Program-made: the position numbers and the translations under genes
Origin: Rhizobium sp. BK251
GTDB lineage: Bacteria; Pseudomonadota; Alphaproteobacteria; Rhizobiales; Rhizobiaceae
Assembly (NCBI RefSeq): GCF_004345245.1
Contig: NZ_SLUQ01000014.1
Location: forward strand, 62,001 to 126,000
Direction: 5' to 3'
DNA: 64,000 bases
The notes under the pieces: generated by a model
Told to the model about the DNA's origin: nothing
Database searches by the model: none
What the model saw: the letters and a program-made list of their open reading frames with translations, nothing else
In this document: piece after piece, positions 14,793-25,500 of the stretch
Layout of the letters: the number at the start of each line of letters is the position of its first letter
Numbering within the stretch: position 1 is the stretch's first letter

Positions 14793-17501
14793 TCAAGCGT
14801 TCTCGACGATCATCAGTAGATGGTGGCCGCTCAGGTTGACGGTCATCTCGAAATGCTCGTCCTTGTCCATGTCGACCTCGATCAGCGTCGTTTCGAGATC
14901 CCCCGTGCCCTCGTGGCGGATGCGGATCGGCAGCGTTTCGGCCTTCTCCTGTTCGCCAAAAGCCTCCACGAAACGCTCTTCGAGCGTCTCCATGACGTCT
15001 TCGAAGATCTGGTACTTCGACATCTCGATCCGGTCTCCGACCATGAAATCGAGGATCTGGTGCATGACCTGTGCTCCAGAGCGGCCGTTCGGGATTTCGA
15101 ACTGGAACATGTCGGCACCATCTCCGCCCTGAATGACGACGGCCGCGGTGCTGACCATGACCGTGTCGTCGCCCGCTCCGCCGACGACTTTCTCGAACCC
15201 ATCGATGATGTCCTGGCCGACGTCGAAACCGGTTGCCGTGCCCGTCGTCAGGTCGATCAGCACGCCGTGCGCGGCTTGCGAATAGTCGAGCGTGTCGAAG
15301 CCCTCTTCTCCCTGATAGCGGTCATCCGCGGCGTCAGCCGCCGCCAGGATCACGTCGTTGCCAGAGCCCGCAAACACCACATCGGCGCCCCCCCCGTCGC
15401 TCAGGACATCGTCGCCGGCCTGGCCGAAGAGAGTATCGGCGCCACGCTCTCCGGAAATGATGTCGCTTCCGCCGTTTCCGATGAGAACATCGTCCGCCGC
15501 GCCGCCCCTCATCTCGTCGGCGCCCTCGCCGGTCTTGATCACTTCGAAGTTCGTGATGCTGTCGCCGCCGATCTCGGCGCCGCTGGCGCTTGCGGCCACG
15601 AGATCGATGACGACGGACATCAGCGCCGCCGAGTAATCGAGTGTGTCCATGCCCTCGCCGCCATCGTAATCGTCGGCGGCGAGGTCGAGATCGCCGATGA
15701 CCTCGTCGTCGCCGCCGCCGCCATCGACGATATCTGCGCCATCGCCGCCGGAAAGCTGGTCTGCGCCTTCATCCCCGAACAGGCGATCGTCGGCCGCAGC
15801 CCCTGTAATCTGGTCGGCACCATCACCGCCATGGATTTCATCGACCTGGTCGCTGCCGGCAATCTCATCATCGCCGACCCCGGCCCGCAGGATTTCGAAG
15901 TTGGAGATCGTATCCTCGCCGATCTCGGCGCCGACAGCCGTGCCCGCAGCGAGATCGATATGCGTGCTTGCCTTCGTGGCGGAGTAGTCGAGGGTGTCGG
16001 TGTCGCTGCCGCCGTCATAGAGGTCGGCGGCACCGTCGGCGTCGCCGGCAACGACATCCTCGCCGCCGCCGCCGTTGACGATATCCTCGTCATCGCCGCC
16101 AGAGAGAAAATCGTCGCCTGTCCCGCCGTCGAGCTCGTCCAGGCCCGCCTCCCCGAGGACGATGTCGTTGCCATCGCCGCCATCGAGCCTGTCATTGCCT
16201 TCACCACCGTTGATGCGATCGTTGCCGGCGTCGCCCATGACAATATCCGCGCCTGCGCCGCCGAATAGCATGTCGTCGTCGTTACCGCCGCTGATGGTGT
16301 CGTCGCCGGCATCGCCGAAGATGGTATCCTGGCCGTCCTCGCCGTAGAGCCTGTCGTTGCCGTTGCCGCCCCATATCTGGTCGTTGCCCAGTCCACCGAG
16401 AACGATGTCGTCGCCTTCGCCGGCAAAGACGACGTCATTGCCGCTGCCGGCGATGATATGGTCGTTCCCCGCGCCGCCGTTCACCGTATCGCTGCCCGCG
16501 CGGCTGTCGATGTTGTCGTTGCCGTCCCGCCCGTCGATGTCATCGGCGCATTCGGTGCCGAGCATGACGTCATCGCCGATGGTGCCGACGACCGGCGGGT
16601 TCCTGAGAACGGCGAACTGCGCGATCTGGACTATGGAAAATTGACCATCGGTGATCTGGTAGGTCACCGTCACCGGCCCCAGCATCGACGGATCGAACAG
16701 CCAGCCGTCCGCGGTCTGGGTGATTTGCCCCGACGACACCGTTATGTTCTTGATCGACAGCTTGTCGCCGTCCGGATCGGAGGCGCCACGCAGAAAATCC
16801 GCGAGACCGATCAGCGCGGCGGTGCAGCCGAACACATCCATCAGCTGGACCGGACCGTTCGTGCGCGGAGCACGGTTCGTCGCCTTCGCGCCGTCTACGT
16901 CGGGCTCAGCGCCGTCATCCTCGCCTCCTTCGCGGTAGTCGTATTTGCCTTCGGCTCCCTCGCTGTCGTCGTCCGGGTACGGATGGCCGGAGGCCGTACC
17001 ACGGCTCCCATTGCCCGGGCCTGCGCTCCGCCCGGCGGTCCAGCCGTTGTCGTTCGCCGCCTTGAACGATACCGATACCCCGCCCATCTTCTTGAGGAAG
17101 GCAAAACTTGGAAGCGGCAGTTTCTGAATGTCGATCAACGGGGAATCGTTGAGCACGTATTGGGTTGAATCCCGATAGTCGAAGAGATCGTCATCGGTTT
17201 GCCTGGCCTTCTTCGGCTCGGGCGCAACCGCATCCATCTCGAAGGCGGCCTCCGGAAGACCGATCTCGATCACCTCCGGCGGTGCTGCGGCCTCGTCTTG
17301 CGGCGTCTCGGGTTCCTCCTCCTGCGGCAGCGCCTTGGCCGAACCCGGAAAGGCGCTCTTCAGATAGAGCGCGATTCCGGTGAGGAAGATCGTGAAGAAC
17401 AGCGGCACGCTCGACCGCTTGTCCTGGTTTTTCAGGACGTAGTGCTCGTAGGACTCGTCTGTTTCCGGCTTGGCGGATTTGGTTCCCTTTACGTCGATCA
17501 T
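14793..17501 (-). CDS. RTX calcium-binding protein with N-terminal membrane segment
   Basis: A 902-residue acidic protein probably exported by the flanking type I system. Residues 1-30 are hydrophilic, and 31-52 form a hydrophobic segment (SVPLFFTIFLTGIALYLKSA), which is unusual for a type I substrate. An acidic linker (about 60-215) follows. A cadherin/VCBS-like beta domain (about 217-300) contains DPDGDKLSI and ends in a YQITDG strand. Then come nonapeptide repeats of GGxGxDxUx type (about 308 to 800). Within them a longer module with a (D/T)TLDYS core and an IDL strand occurs three times. The C-terminal 100 residues are acidic and Leu-rich and probably hold the secretion signal. Its ATG overlaps the exporter stop (ATGA). 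Confidence 0.85.
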   Translation of the reverse strand: MIDVKGTKSAKPETDESYEHYVLKNQDKRSSVPLFFTIFLTGIALYLKSAFPGSAKALPQEEEPETPQDEAAAPPEVIEIGLPEAAFEMDAVAPEPKKARQTDDDLFDYRDSTQYVLNDSPLIDIQKLPLPSFAFLKKMGGVSVSFKAANDNGWTAGRSAGPGNGSRGTASGHPYPDDDSEGAEGKYDYREGGEDDGAEPDVDGAKATNRAPRTNGPVQLMDVFGCTAALIGLADFLRGASDPDGDKLSIKNITVSSGQITQTADGWLFDPSMLGPVTVTYQITDGQFSIVQIAQFAVLRNPPVVGTIGDDVMLGTECADDIDGRDGNDNIDSRAGSDTVNGGAGNDHIIAGSGNDVVFAGEGDDIVLGGLGNDQIWGGNGNDRLYGEDGQDTIFGDAGDDTISGGNDDDMLFGGAGADIVMGDAGNDRINGGEGNDRLDGGDGNDIVLGEAGLDELDGGTGDDFLSGGDDEDIVNGGGGEDVVAGDADGAADLYDGGSDTDTLDYSATKASTHIDLAAGTAVGAEIGEDTISNFEILRAGVGDDEIAGSDQVDEIHGGDGADQITGAAADDRLFGDEGADQLSGGDGADIVDGGGGDDEVIGDLDLAADDYDGGEGMDTLDYSAALMSVVIDLVAASASGAEIGGDSITNFEVIKTGEGADEMRGGAADDVLIGNGGSDIISGERGADTLFGQAGDDVLSDGGGADVVFAGSGNDVILAAADAADDRYQGEEGFDTLDYSQAAHGVLIDLTTGTATGFDVGQDIIDGFEKVVGGAGDDTVMVSTAAVVIQGGDGADMFQFEIPNGRSGAQVMHQILDFMVGDRIEMSKYQIFEDVMETLEERFVEAFGEQEKAETLPIRIRHEGTGDLETTLIEVDMDKDEHFEMTVNLSGHHLLMIVENA

Positions 17502-19264
17502 TCGAACACCCTCGATGTGATGCGCTGCGCAGTCTGCGCCGCAGGTGTTGGCCTGTTGATTGTCTCGGCTTGAGTGGACGATTTCAGGATCTCGTCCTTC
17601 GGTCCGAACGCCACCATCTTGCCGTTCTGGACGACCGCCACCAGGTCGACGGCGGCAAGAGCGCTGGGGCGGTGGGCAATGACGACGGCAATCCCGCCGC
17701 GCGCCCGGATGGATTTGATCGTCTGGGTGAGAGCCAGCTCGCCCTCGCCGTCGAGGTTCGAGTTGGGTTCATCCATGACGACGAGGAACGGATTGCGATA
17801 AAGCGCGCGCGCCAGCCCGATGCGCTGGCGCTGGCCGGCCGAGAGCGATGCGCCTTGCGGACCAAGAGCCGTGCGGTATCCGTCCGGCATGCGCACGATC
17901 ATCTCGTGAACGCCGGTGATCTGCGCCGCTTCCACGATGGCACGCGGATCGACTTGCGGCTCGAGGCGCGAGATATTCTCCTCGACGGTTGCATCCAGCA
18001 ACGCCACGTCCTGTGGCAGATAGCCGATGTACCGGCCAAGCGTGCTGTCCGGCCATTGCGTAAGTTCCGCATTGTCGAGCCTGACGCTTCCGCGAAGGGT
18101 CGGCCAGATGCCGGTCAGGGCACGCGCCAGCGTCGTCTTGCCCCCGCCGCTTGGCCCGATGATGCCGAGCGCCTGGCCGGCCTTGATCTCGAAGCTGACT
18201 TCGCTGAGGAGAACGCGGCCGGACCCCGGCGCGGCAACGGTTATCCTCTCGACCTTCAGAGATTCGGCGGGAGCAGGCAGGGACATCGGTGCATCCGTGC
18301 CGGAAAGAGCGATCACGGTCTCCTTGAGGCGCTGAAACGCGGTGCGGGCCGCAACCACGCTCTTCCAGTTGCCGATCGCAAGATCGACCGGGGCAAGCGC
18401 ACGGGCCGAAGCAACCGACGCGGCGATGATCGCCCCGGCGGAAAGGTCGCCCTTGATCGTCAGCCAGGCACCCAGCCCGAGAACCGCCGATTGCAGCACC
18501 ATGCGAAGCACACGGGACAGCGCGCCAAATGTTCCGCTGATGTCGTTGGTGCGCGTCTGAAGCTCGAGATGATCCCGGTTGGCCTGGTTGAAACGGTCGA
18601 CCGCCCTTCCGGCAAAACCCATCGCCTTCAGGATGTCGGCATTGCGGGCATTGGAATCCGCAATCGCGTTGCGGTTGATGCCGGCCTGGTGGCTGGCGCT
18701 TGCCAGGCGACGGGTCATCAGCTCGGTCGCGATCGTCAACAGCGACAGGACGAATGCGCCCGCAAAGGTAAGCGCGCCGAGGTAAGGATGGAGCATGTAC
18801 ACGAATATCAGATAGAGCGGCATCCACGGCAGGTCGAACAGGGCAACGGGTCCCTGGCTGCCGAGGAAGCCTCGAACCGTATCGACATCGCGGCCGCGCT
18901 CCAGCGCTTCCGCCGTCGAGAACCCGAAGCGTGGCATGTCGATGGCAACCTGATGCGCCATTGGCGCAATCTTCCGATCGAGGCGGGCGCCGATGCGGAC
19001 CAGGACCTGTGAGCGGATGATGTCGAAAAGCCCCTGGAATAGATAGAGGCCGATCGCCAGAAGCGAGAGGCCGAGCAAGGTCGGAACGCTGCCGCTCGTC
19101 AGGGCGCGGTCATAGATCTGCAGCATGTAGAAGGAGCCGGTCAGCGCCAGTATGTTGATGATACCGGAGGTGATGAAGAGGAAAACGAATATCCCTCGAA
19201 ATCCTCGCGTCAGCTTTTCCGCATTTTTCCGCTTGGTGCCCGTCAGGGGAGTTTTGGAACGCAT
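17498..19264 (-). CDS. Type I secretion ABC exporter (permease-ATPase, PrsD-like)
   Basis: A 588-residue fused exporter. The membrane domain (about 20-310, starting GIFVFLFITSGIINILALTG) has five or six helices. The ATPase domain has Walker A GPSGGGKTT, the Q-loop, signature LSAGQRQRIGLARAL and Walker B FLVVMDEPNSNLDG. There is no N-terminal C39 peptidase, as expected for RTX exporters of the PrsD/AprD class. It is followed at once by the 902-residue RTX gene and the membrane fusion gene, and preceded by the giant peroxidase/RTX gene. These are the likely cargos. Confidence 0.92.
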   Translation of the reverse strand: MRSKTPLTGTKRKNAEKLTRGFRGIFVFLFITSGIINILALTGSFYMLQIYDRALTSGSVPTLLGLSLLAIGLYLFQGLFDIIRSQVLVRIGARLDRKIAPMAHQVAIDMPRFGFSTAEALERGRDVDTVRGFLGSQGPVALFDLPWMPLYLIFVYMLHPYLGALTFAGAFVLSLLTIATELMTRRLASASHQAGINRNAIADSNARNADILKAMGFAGRAVDRFNQANRDHLELQTRTNDISGTFGALSRVLRMVLQSAVLGLGAWLTIKGDLSAGAIIAASVASARALAPVDLAIGNWKSVVAARTAFQRLKETVIALSGTDAPMSLPAPAESLKVERITVAAPGSGRVLLSEVSFEIKAGQALGIIGPSGGGKTTLARALTGIWPTLRGSVRLDNAELTQWPDSTLGRYIGYLPQDVALLDATVEENISRLEPQVDPRAIVEAAQITGVHEMIVRMPDGYRTALGPQGASLSAGQRQRIGLARALYRNPFLVVMDEPNSNLDGEGELALTQTIKSIRARGGIAVVIAHRPSALAAVDLVAVVQNGKMVAFGPKDEILKSSTQAETINRPTPAAQTAQRITSRVFE

Positions 19265-19491
19265 CTTCGTCTACCGTTTTCTTCTCGTTGAACGAATTGG
19301 CGCGCCGGCCGCAGCCGACAGGCCACAGCAAACTCGCGATCACGAATCCAGATGCAGATCCCTGTTTGTCCCGAGGATACCCGGGCGCATCCGCGCCCTG
19401 CCGCTCGGGTCGGAAGAGCCGCCCGTTTCGGTGGTATCCAGGAATGAGGTTCTGAAACGCATCGTCATCACCGCTCTCTGCTCATGAATGT

Positions 19492-19524
19492 GCGTGGCGG
19501 ACCGTAAGAACCGGCCCGCCACGC
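19492..19524 (-). terminator. 9-bp hairpin after the giant RTX gene
   Basis: GCGTGGCGG and CCGCCACGC form a perfect stem with a 15-base loop, eight bases after the stop. No T-run follows in the direction of transcription. It may reduce read-through into the exporter genes or protect the mRNA end. The remaining bases up to the exporter start at 19264 show no gene. Confidence 0.4.
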
Positions 19525-19531
19525 TTTCGGA

Positions 19532-22500
19532 CTAGAGATTGAAGTCCGTGCTGGTGAGGTTGTGATTGCCCTTGATGCTCAGGCGCAGCTCTGCGGTATT
19601 GTCGCCGTCGACGCTGCCCTGTACGACCGTGTAATCACCGTCCTCGCGGGTTTCATGGGTCACGACCAGTTGTGCCGCGCCGCTGAGTGTCGAGGCCGCA
19701 ACCAGCGTGAAGGACTGGTTTCCGGTCGAACCGCTATTGGCATCGATGCCGCTGAAGTCGATCTTGTCTCCCGGCTGGAAGCCCACGATCGTATCCCCGT
19801 CGGCATCCGCTTCGGAGAGGAAGCGGAACTTGTCGTTGCCGGCGCCGCCGTCGATGATGTTGACGGCGCTGTTTGCGGTGATCGTGTCGTTGCCGGAGCC
19901 GGTGACGACATTCTCGACGTTCCACAAGGTGTCGTTGCCCGATTGACTGCTTGAGGAACTTCCCCTGCCCATGAAGCCGCTTCCGAGATCGACCGTCAGG
20001 TTGGCGGTGATGGCCGCCATGTCGAACGTGTCGCTTCCGCCGTCACCATAGTAGGTGTCGTCACCGTCGCCCGCTTCAGCAACGAAGAGGTCGTTGCCTT
20101 CGCCGCCGAACGCCGTGTCGTTGCCGGCGCCGGTGTGGATCAAGTCGTTGCCGACATCGCCGAAGACCCGGTCGGATCCGGCATCGCCATAGAGCATGTC
20201 GTTGCCTTCGCCACCCATGAGGTCGTCGTTGCCGGCGCCGCCGAAGACCATGTCGTTGCCGCCTTCGGCACTCATGAAGTCGTCACCGTCGTCGCCGCGC
20301 ATGATGTCGGCGCCGCCGCCGCCAACTGCCGTGTCGTTGCCGCCAAAGGCGACAATCGTTTCGCCGTTTGCCGTGCCCAGCAGCACATCGGCGTTGGCAG
20401 TGCCCATGACCGGGGCTCCGACGCTCGGGGCGGGAGGCGGTGTCGGCGTATCGTCGCCGCCGGCCGGATCGTCGTTGCCGCCGAGCACGTCATCGCCGCC
20501 AGGCACCTCTTCATCATCGCCACCGATCTGCGGCATACCGCCCGCTGCCGTGAACCTGATGCTGTGATCCCCACTGGTCATGGTTGTCACGCCGTTCTCG
20601 GTCGTCGTCGTGTAGTCGGCTGCGGTCTTGCCTTGCGGCAGTTCGATCACATCCTCCGGCCGCAGCGTTCCGACGATGGTGTCGTTGCCGCCATTCGACT
20701 TGAAGACGATGCGATGGGCCGAGGTCAGCGCCGAGATATCGATCGTGTCATCGCCCACGTCGCCATCGATGGTGATGGTGTTGAGCCGCAGGCTCGTATT
20801 GGCGAAGTTGCCGATGATGTTGAACGTATCGTTGCCGGCCGGTCCCGTCGCACCCGAGGGATCGATGTTGTTGATGCGGATTTCCTCGATTTCCCTCAAT
20901 TCCGCGATGATGGACGCGGCATTGGTGCCGTTCCGGGTGATGATGATCTCGGTAGCCGCATTGATGCCGTTGAGGTTGTTGCCGGGGACATCGTCGAAGG
21001 CCTGGCGGGTATAGATCCGGTAGGTCTCGGCGGTGGCGTTGCCGGTGATGACGAAGGTATCCCCTGCGACCCCCTCGAGACCGCCATTGACGACATCCCT
21101 GCCATCGGTCGCGCCGGTGGCATTGGCGTTCCAGAGGATCGTGTCGTCGCCGTCGCCGCCATTGGCGTTGTCGGCATCCAGACCGCCGGTGATCGTATCG
21201 TTGCCGGCAAGGCCGTTGATCGTATCGTTCCCGGCAAGGCCGTTCATCGTGTCGTTGCCGGCGGTGCCGTTCAACGTGTTGGCTGCGGCCGTCCCGTTGA
21301 TTGGAGCAGCGCCTGCGACGGCAAGAACATAGTCCGTCGCGTCGACGTTCGCATTCGATACGCCATTGAGCTGGATCGTGCCGATGATCGCCAGGCTCGC
21401 ATCCCTCACCTGGAGGACCGTGTTGCCACCGACCGTCGTTTCGGTCACCCGCGTGGCAAGATTTGCCGCGGTGATGCCGAGCGCGCTGAGATCGATGCGA
21501 TCCTGCGTGGTGGCAGTGCCGCCCGTGAAGTCGAAGCCGGTGATGACGTCGGCTCCGAAATTGGCAGCGGTGTAGCGGATGAGATCGTTGCCGTTCGTGA
21601 CGTTGATGGTGTCGTTGCCCTCACCGCCGACGATCGTATCCGCGTCGCCGCCGCCATCGATCGTGTCGTTGCCTGTGCCGCCATCGATCACGTCGTTGCC
21701 GGCGTTGGCGTTGATGATGTCATCGCCGCCGCCGCCAAGAAGCTGGTTGACGCCGCCATTGCCGGTGATCGTGTTGGCACCGCCGTTGCCCGTGCCGTTG
21801 ATCGCGGCAGCACCGGTCAGCGTCAGGTTTTCGACGTTTGCACCCAGAGTGTAGCTGACCGAGGCGTTTACCTGGTCGGTACCGGCCGCTGCAGCTTCGG
21901 TCACCACGTCGCCGGCATCATCGACGGTATAGGTGTCGTTGTCGGCGCCGCCCTGCATGTTGTCTGCGCCGGCCCCGCCGTTCATCGTATCGTTGCCGAT
22001 ACCGCCGACGAGCGTGTCGTTGTCGTCGCCGCCGTTCAAGGCGTCGTTGCCGTCGCCGCCGGTGAGCGTATCCGCGCCGAGGCCGCCGTTCAGCGTATCG
22101 TTGCCGCCAAGACCGCTCAGCGTGTCGGCAAGGTCGCCGCCGCTGATGACGTTGTTGAGCGCGTTGCCGGTGCCGACGAACTGATCGGCATCGATGCCGG
22201 TATATTCGAGGTTCTCAACATTGGCGATGAGTTCCAGCGTGTAGATGGCGGCTAGTGTTTCGACGGTGTCGATTCCGTCAGGGGCCAGTTCGATGATGAT
22301 GTCTTCGGCGTTGTCGTCGACATAAGTGTCGTTGCCGATCCCACCGAACAGAGTATCGAGATCGTCTCCGCCGTTGAGGACATCGTTCCCGCTGCCGCCG
22401 ACCAGCAAGTCTTCGCCCAGGTCGCCCTGCAGGTCGTCATTGCCTTCATTACCAAACAGCAGGTCGAAACCGGTATTGCCGATCAGCGTGTCGCCGCCCG

Positions 22501-25500
22501 TCGTACCGGCAAGAGCCGTATTGATACCTGCCGCCGCGGTACGGTTTCCTGTGTCGTCTGTGCTCAGCGCATAGTCGCCGGTGAGCACGTAATCCAGGAA
22601 CGTGCTGCCATTGAAGTTGATGAACTCGACCACTTCGCCTGCGGTGTCATACTGATCGTTGACTGTGACTTGCTGGCCGTTGAACTGTACGACCAGGTCG
22701 TTGCCGGCAGCCGCGAGCATGTTCAGGCCGGTGAGTGCGAGCGGCAGTGCCGGCGGCACCGCCCCGGTAACTGCGATGCGGTCGATGCCGCTCGTCTCGT
22801 TGATGATGTCGACGCCGTCGCCAACGTTGATGGAGTAGGTGTCGTCGCCGTTGCCACCATTCAGCGTCTCGGCAGGACCGACGGTGTTGATCACTAGGTT
22901 GTTGATATCCACCCGGTCGAGGTTGTTTGCCGCGCTGTTTGCGTTGGTACCGGCAACCACGAAGCGAATGGCCGACGTCGCGCCGAACGGTCCGTTCAGT
23001 GCAAGATTGAGGATATTGCCGTTTCCGGAGTTGTTGTTGATGGTCTGAATGGTCTGGTTGAAGTTAACCCCATCCGCGGCGAACTGAACAGTGACCGTCT
23101 CTCCGGCGTCGAAGCCTTGCTCGTTGTAGCTGTAGCTGATCGTCGCCGCCGAGGCCCCCGCAAGACTGAATGTGCGCGAGACGGTTGCCGTGCCGTTGCC
23201 GGCATCGGTGTCGTCATCGCGGAACTGCAACACGTTGCTGTTGGCGTCATCGATGCGGATCTGACCTGCTGTGGCGCTGTTGGTCCCGCCATTGTCGCCG
23301 GTCTCGACCCAAGGTGACGCCCAGCCGGTGCCACCAGTCAGGCCTCCCGTGTCAAAGTTGTCGGAGATGGTTGGCCCGGCAACCGCTGCCGTGCTCGGAC
23401 CACCGACAAGGATGTCGTTGCCATCCCCGCCGTTCAGCGTGTCGTTGCCGGCAAGGCCCAGCATGAGATCGTCTTGTGCCGTGCCATTGAGCGTGTCGTT
23501 ACCGGGCGTGCCGACGAAGATGTTGAGCGCGCTGTTGTCGGAGAACTGCACCCGTTCGATATTGCGCAGGCGGTCCGTGCCATCGAGCTGGTCTTCAATG
23601 GCGTGCGATACGATGACCTGCCCGTCGGCGGTGGCCGAGAAGGCATATTCGCTCCGCAAGCCCTGGAAGCGCGCCGTATCGATATCGCCCGTGGTGGTAT
23701 CGGTCAGAATTTCGCGGACGATCGTGAGCTGTCCGGGGTTGATCGTACCCTCGAGCATCCACGCCGTAAGCGGCTTGGTGACGAGTTCTCCACCGGTCTC
23801 CACCACCTGGCCGTTGGCGACACGCAGGGTCACATTGGCGGTCATCCTGGAGGCGGAAGCTAGTTCTGTTGGCCCCGGCAAGCCGTTGATCATCGTCGTG
23901 CGGATCGAAATCCGCACATTGAGCCACTTGTCGCCGTCGATGATGTCATCGCCGCCGTTGCCGGTGATCTGATCGCTGCCGTCGCCGCCGAGGATGATGT
24001 CGCCGGCCGCAAAGGACGTGACACCGGCTCCGAGCACGGCCTGCAGGCCGGTGATCAGGGCTATGCCCTGCGCATCGAGCCCGCTGCCGAGGAAGCCGGT
24101 CGAGCCACCTTGAGCGAGTGGCGCCAGGGTTGTTGCGTCCTCGTTGGAACCAGCGAGAATGTCACCGAACCGTGTACCCGACAGGCCGTTGACCGACTCG
24201 AACTCGTCGAGCGCGGTATTCTGCGGAAGGGTCGGAGCTTCGTCGAAGACGATCGGAACCGAGAGATCGGCGTTCACGAAGGCGTTGTTCTCCTGGTAGG
24301 TCGCCCAGTCGAAGCCGGACATGCCCGCCATCTTGCCGCGGCCAGGGCTGCCGACGAAGATATCGTCACCGCCTTCGCCGATGAACTCGTCGAACCCACC
24401 GTCGCCGAGGAAGACGTCATTGCCTCGAATACTATCCCGGGCGAAGATTTCATCGAAATTGTCGCCAGGCGCACCGTCGAAGGTACCGGTTTCGAGCCAG
24501 TCGTCGCCCTCGTTACCGAGGATGCGTTCGGCGTTCTTGTTGCCGAGAATGAAGTCGTTGCCTTCACCGGCAAAGACTTCCGAACCCATGTCCGTGCCGA
24601 GCACGATGAAGTCCTGGCCCGTGCCGCCCATGACGAGGTCGAGGCCCGGTCCGGCGTGGACGACGTCGTTGCCTTCGTTGGCCTTGATGTTGTCGTCGCC
24701 GCCCGCATCGCGAATGATGTCGTCGCCGGCGCCGCCGTTGATGATGTCGTTGCCGAATCCGCCCTCGAGCCTGTCATTGCCGCCATCGCCGAACAGCGTG
24801 TCGTCGCCGATGCCGGCAATCAGCGTATCTGCCTGGTTGGTGCCGCCGAGGACGACGTGATCGCCACCGGTGTAGCGCAGATAGTTGGTATCGACGCCGG
24901 GCGTGATCGGGTTGTCACGGATGACCAACTGGGTCAGCAGGCCGGCACCGACCGGGTCGACACCGAGATTGTCCGCCGCCTCGTTGGCCGCAGTGGTCGG
25001 ATCGTCGAGCAATATGCCATCGGCGCCGGCGGTCTCGCCCAGTCCCTCGTTATACTGCTTGGTGCGATCGACCTCGAGGATGAGGCCGGGAGACGAGAAC
25101 ACATCCGACGGCAGGTGCGTCGCATCGGTGTTTCGCATGATCATCGCGGCGAAGGAATTGCCTTCCATTTCGCCGAACAGGTGCAGTCCGTCCAGGCGCT
25201 GCAGATAGTAGAAACGGTCGCCGTTCTGCAGCTTCTCCATCTGCGTTTCGAAGACGAAGTTGAAGGTCGAGCCCAGCATGCCGCCGAAAGGCATGATCTC
25301 TTCGGCAAGACCGCCGATCCACAGATCGACATTGTCGAGACCCGTCGTCGTGACGCCATTGGCACCGCTCGCCCAAGCGCCGGTGCTGTTGAGGAAGTCG
25401 ACCGCGTCCGCCGGCACTGCGAGACCACCCACCGATACGCCCGTGATGATCGTCAACGCGGCATCGCGCTTGCCGTCGATCGTGGTTTGGCCGGTGATCA

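Noticed and set aside
19800..24800. Regularly spaced short repeats that look like a CRISPR array or satellite
   Set aside because: The periodic GTCGTTGCCG-like pieces are the antisense of codons for GGxGNDxL calcium-binding repeats. They are in frame, degenerate and part of a coding sequence, with no unique spacers.
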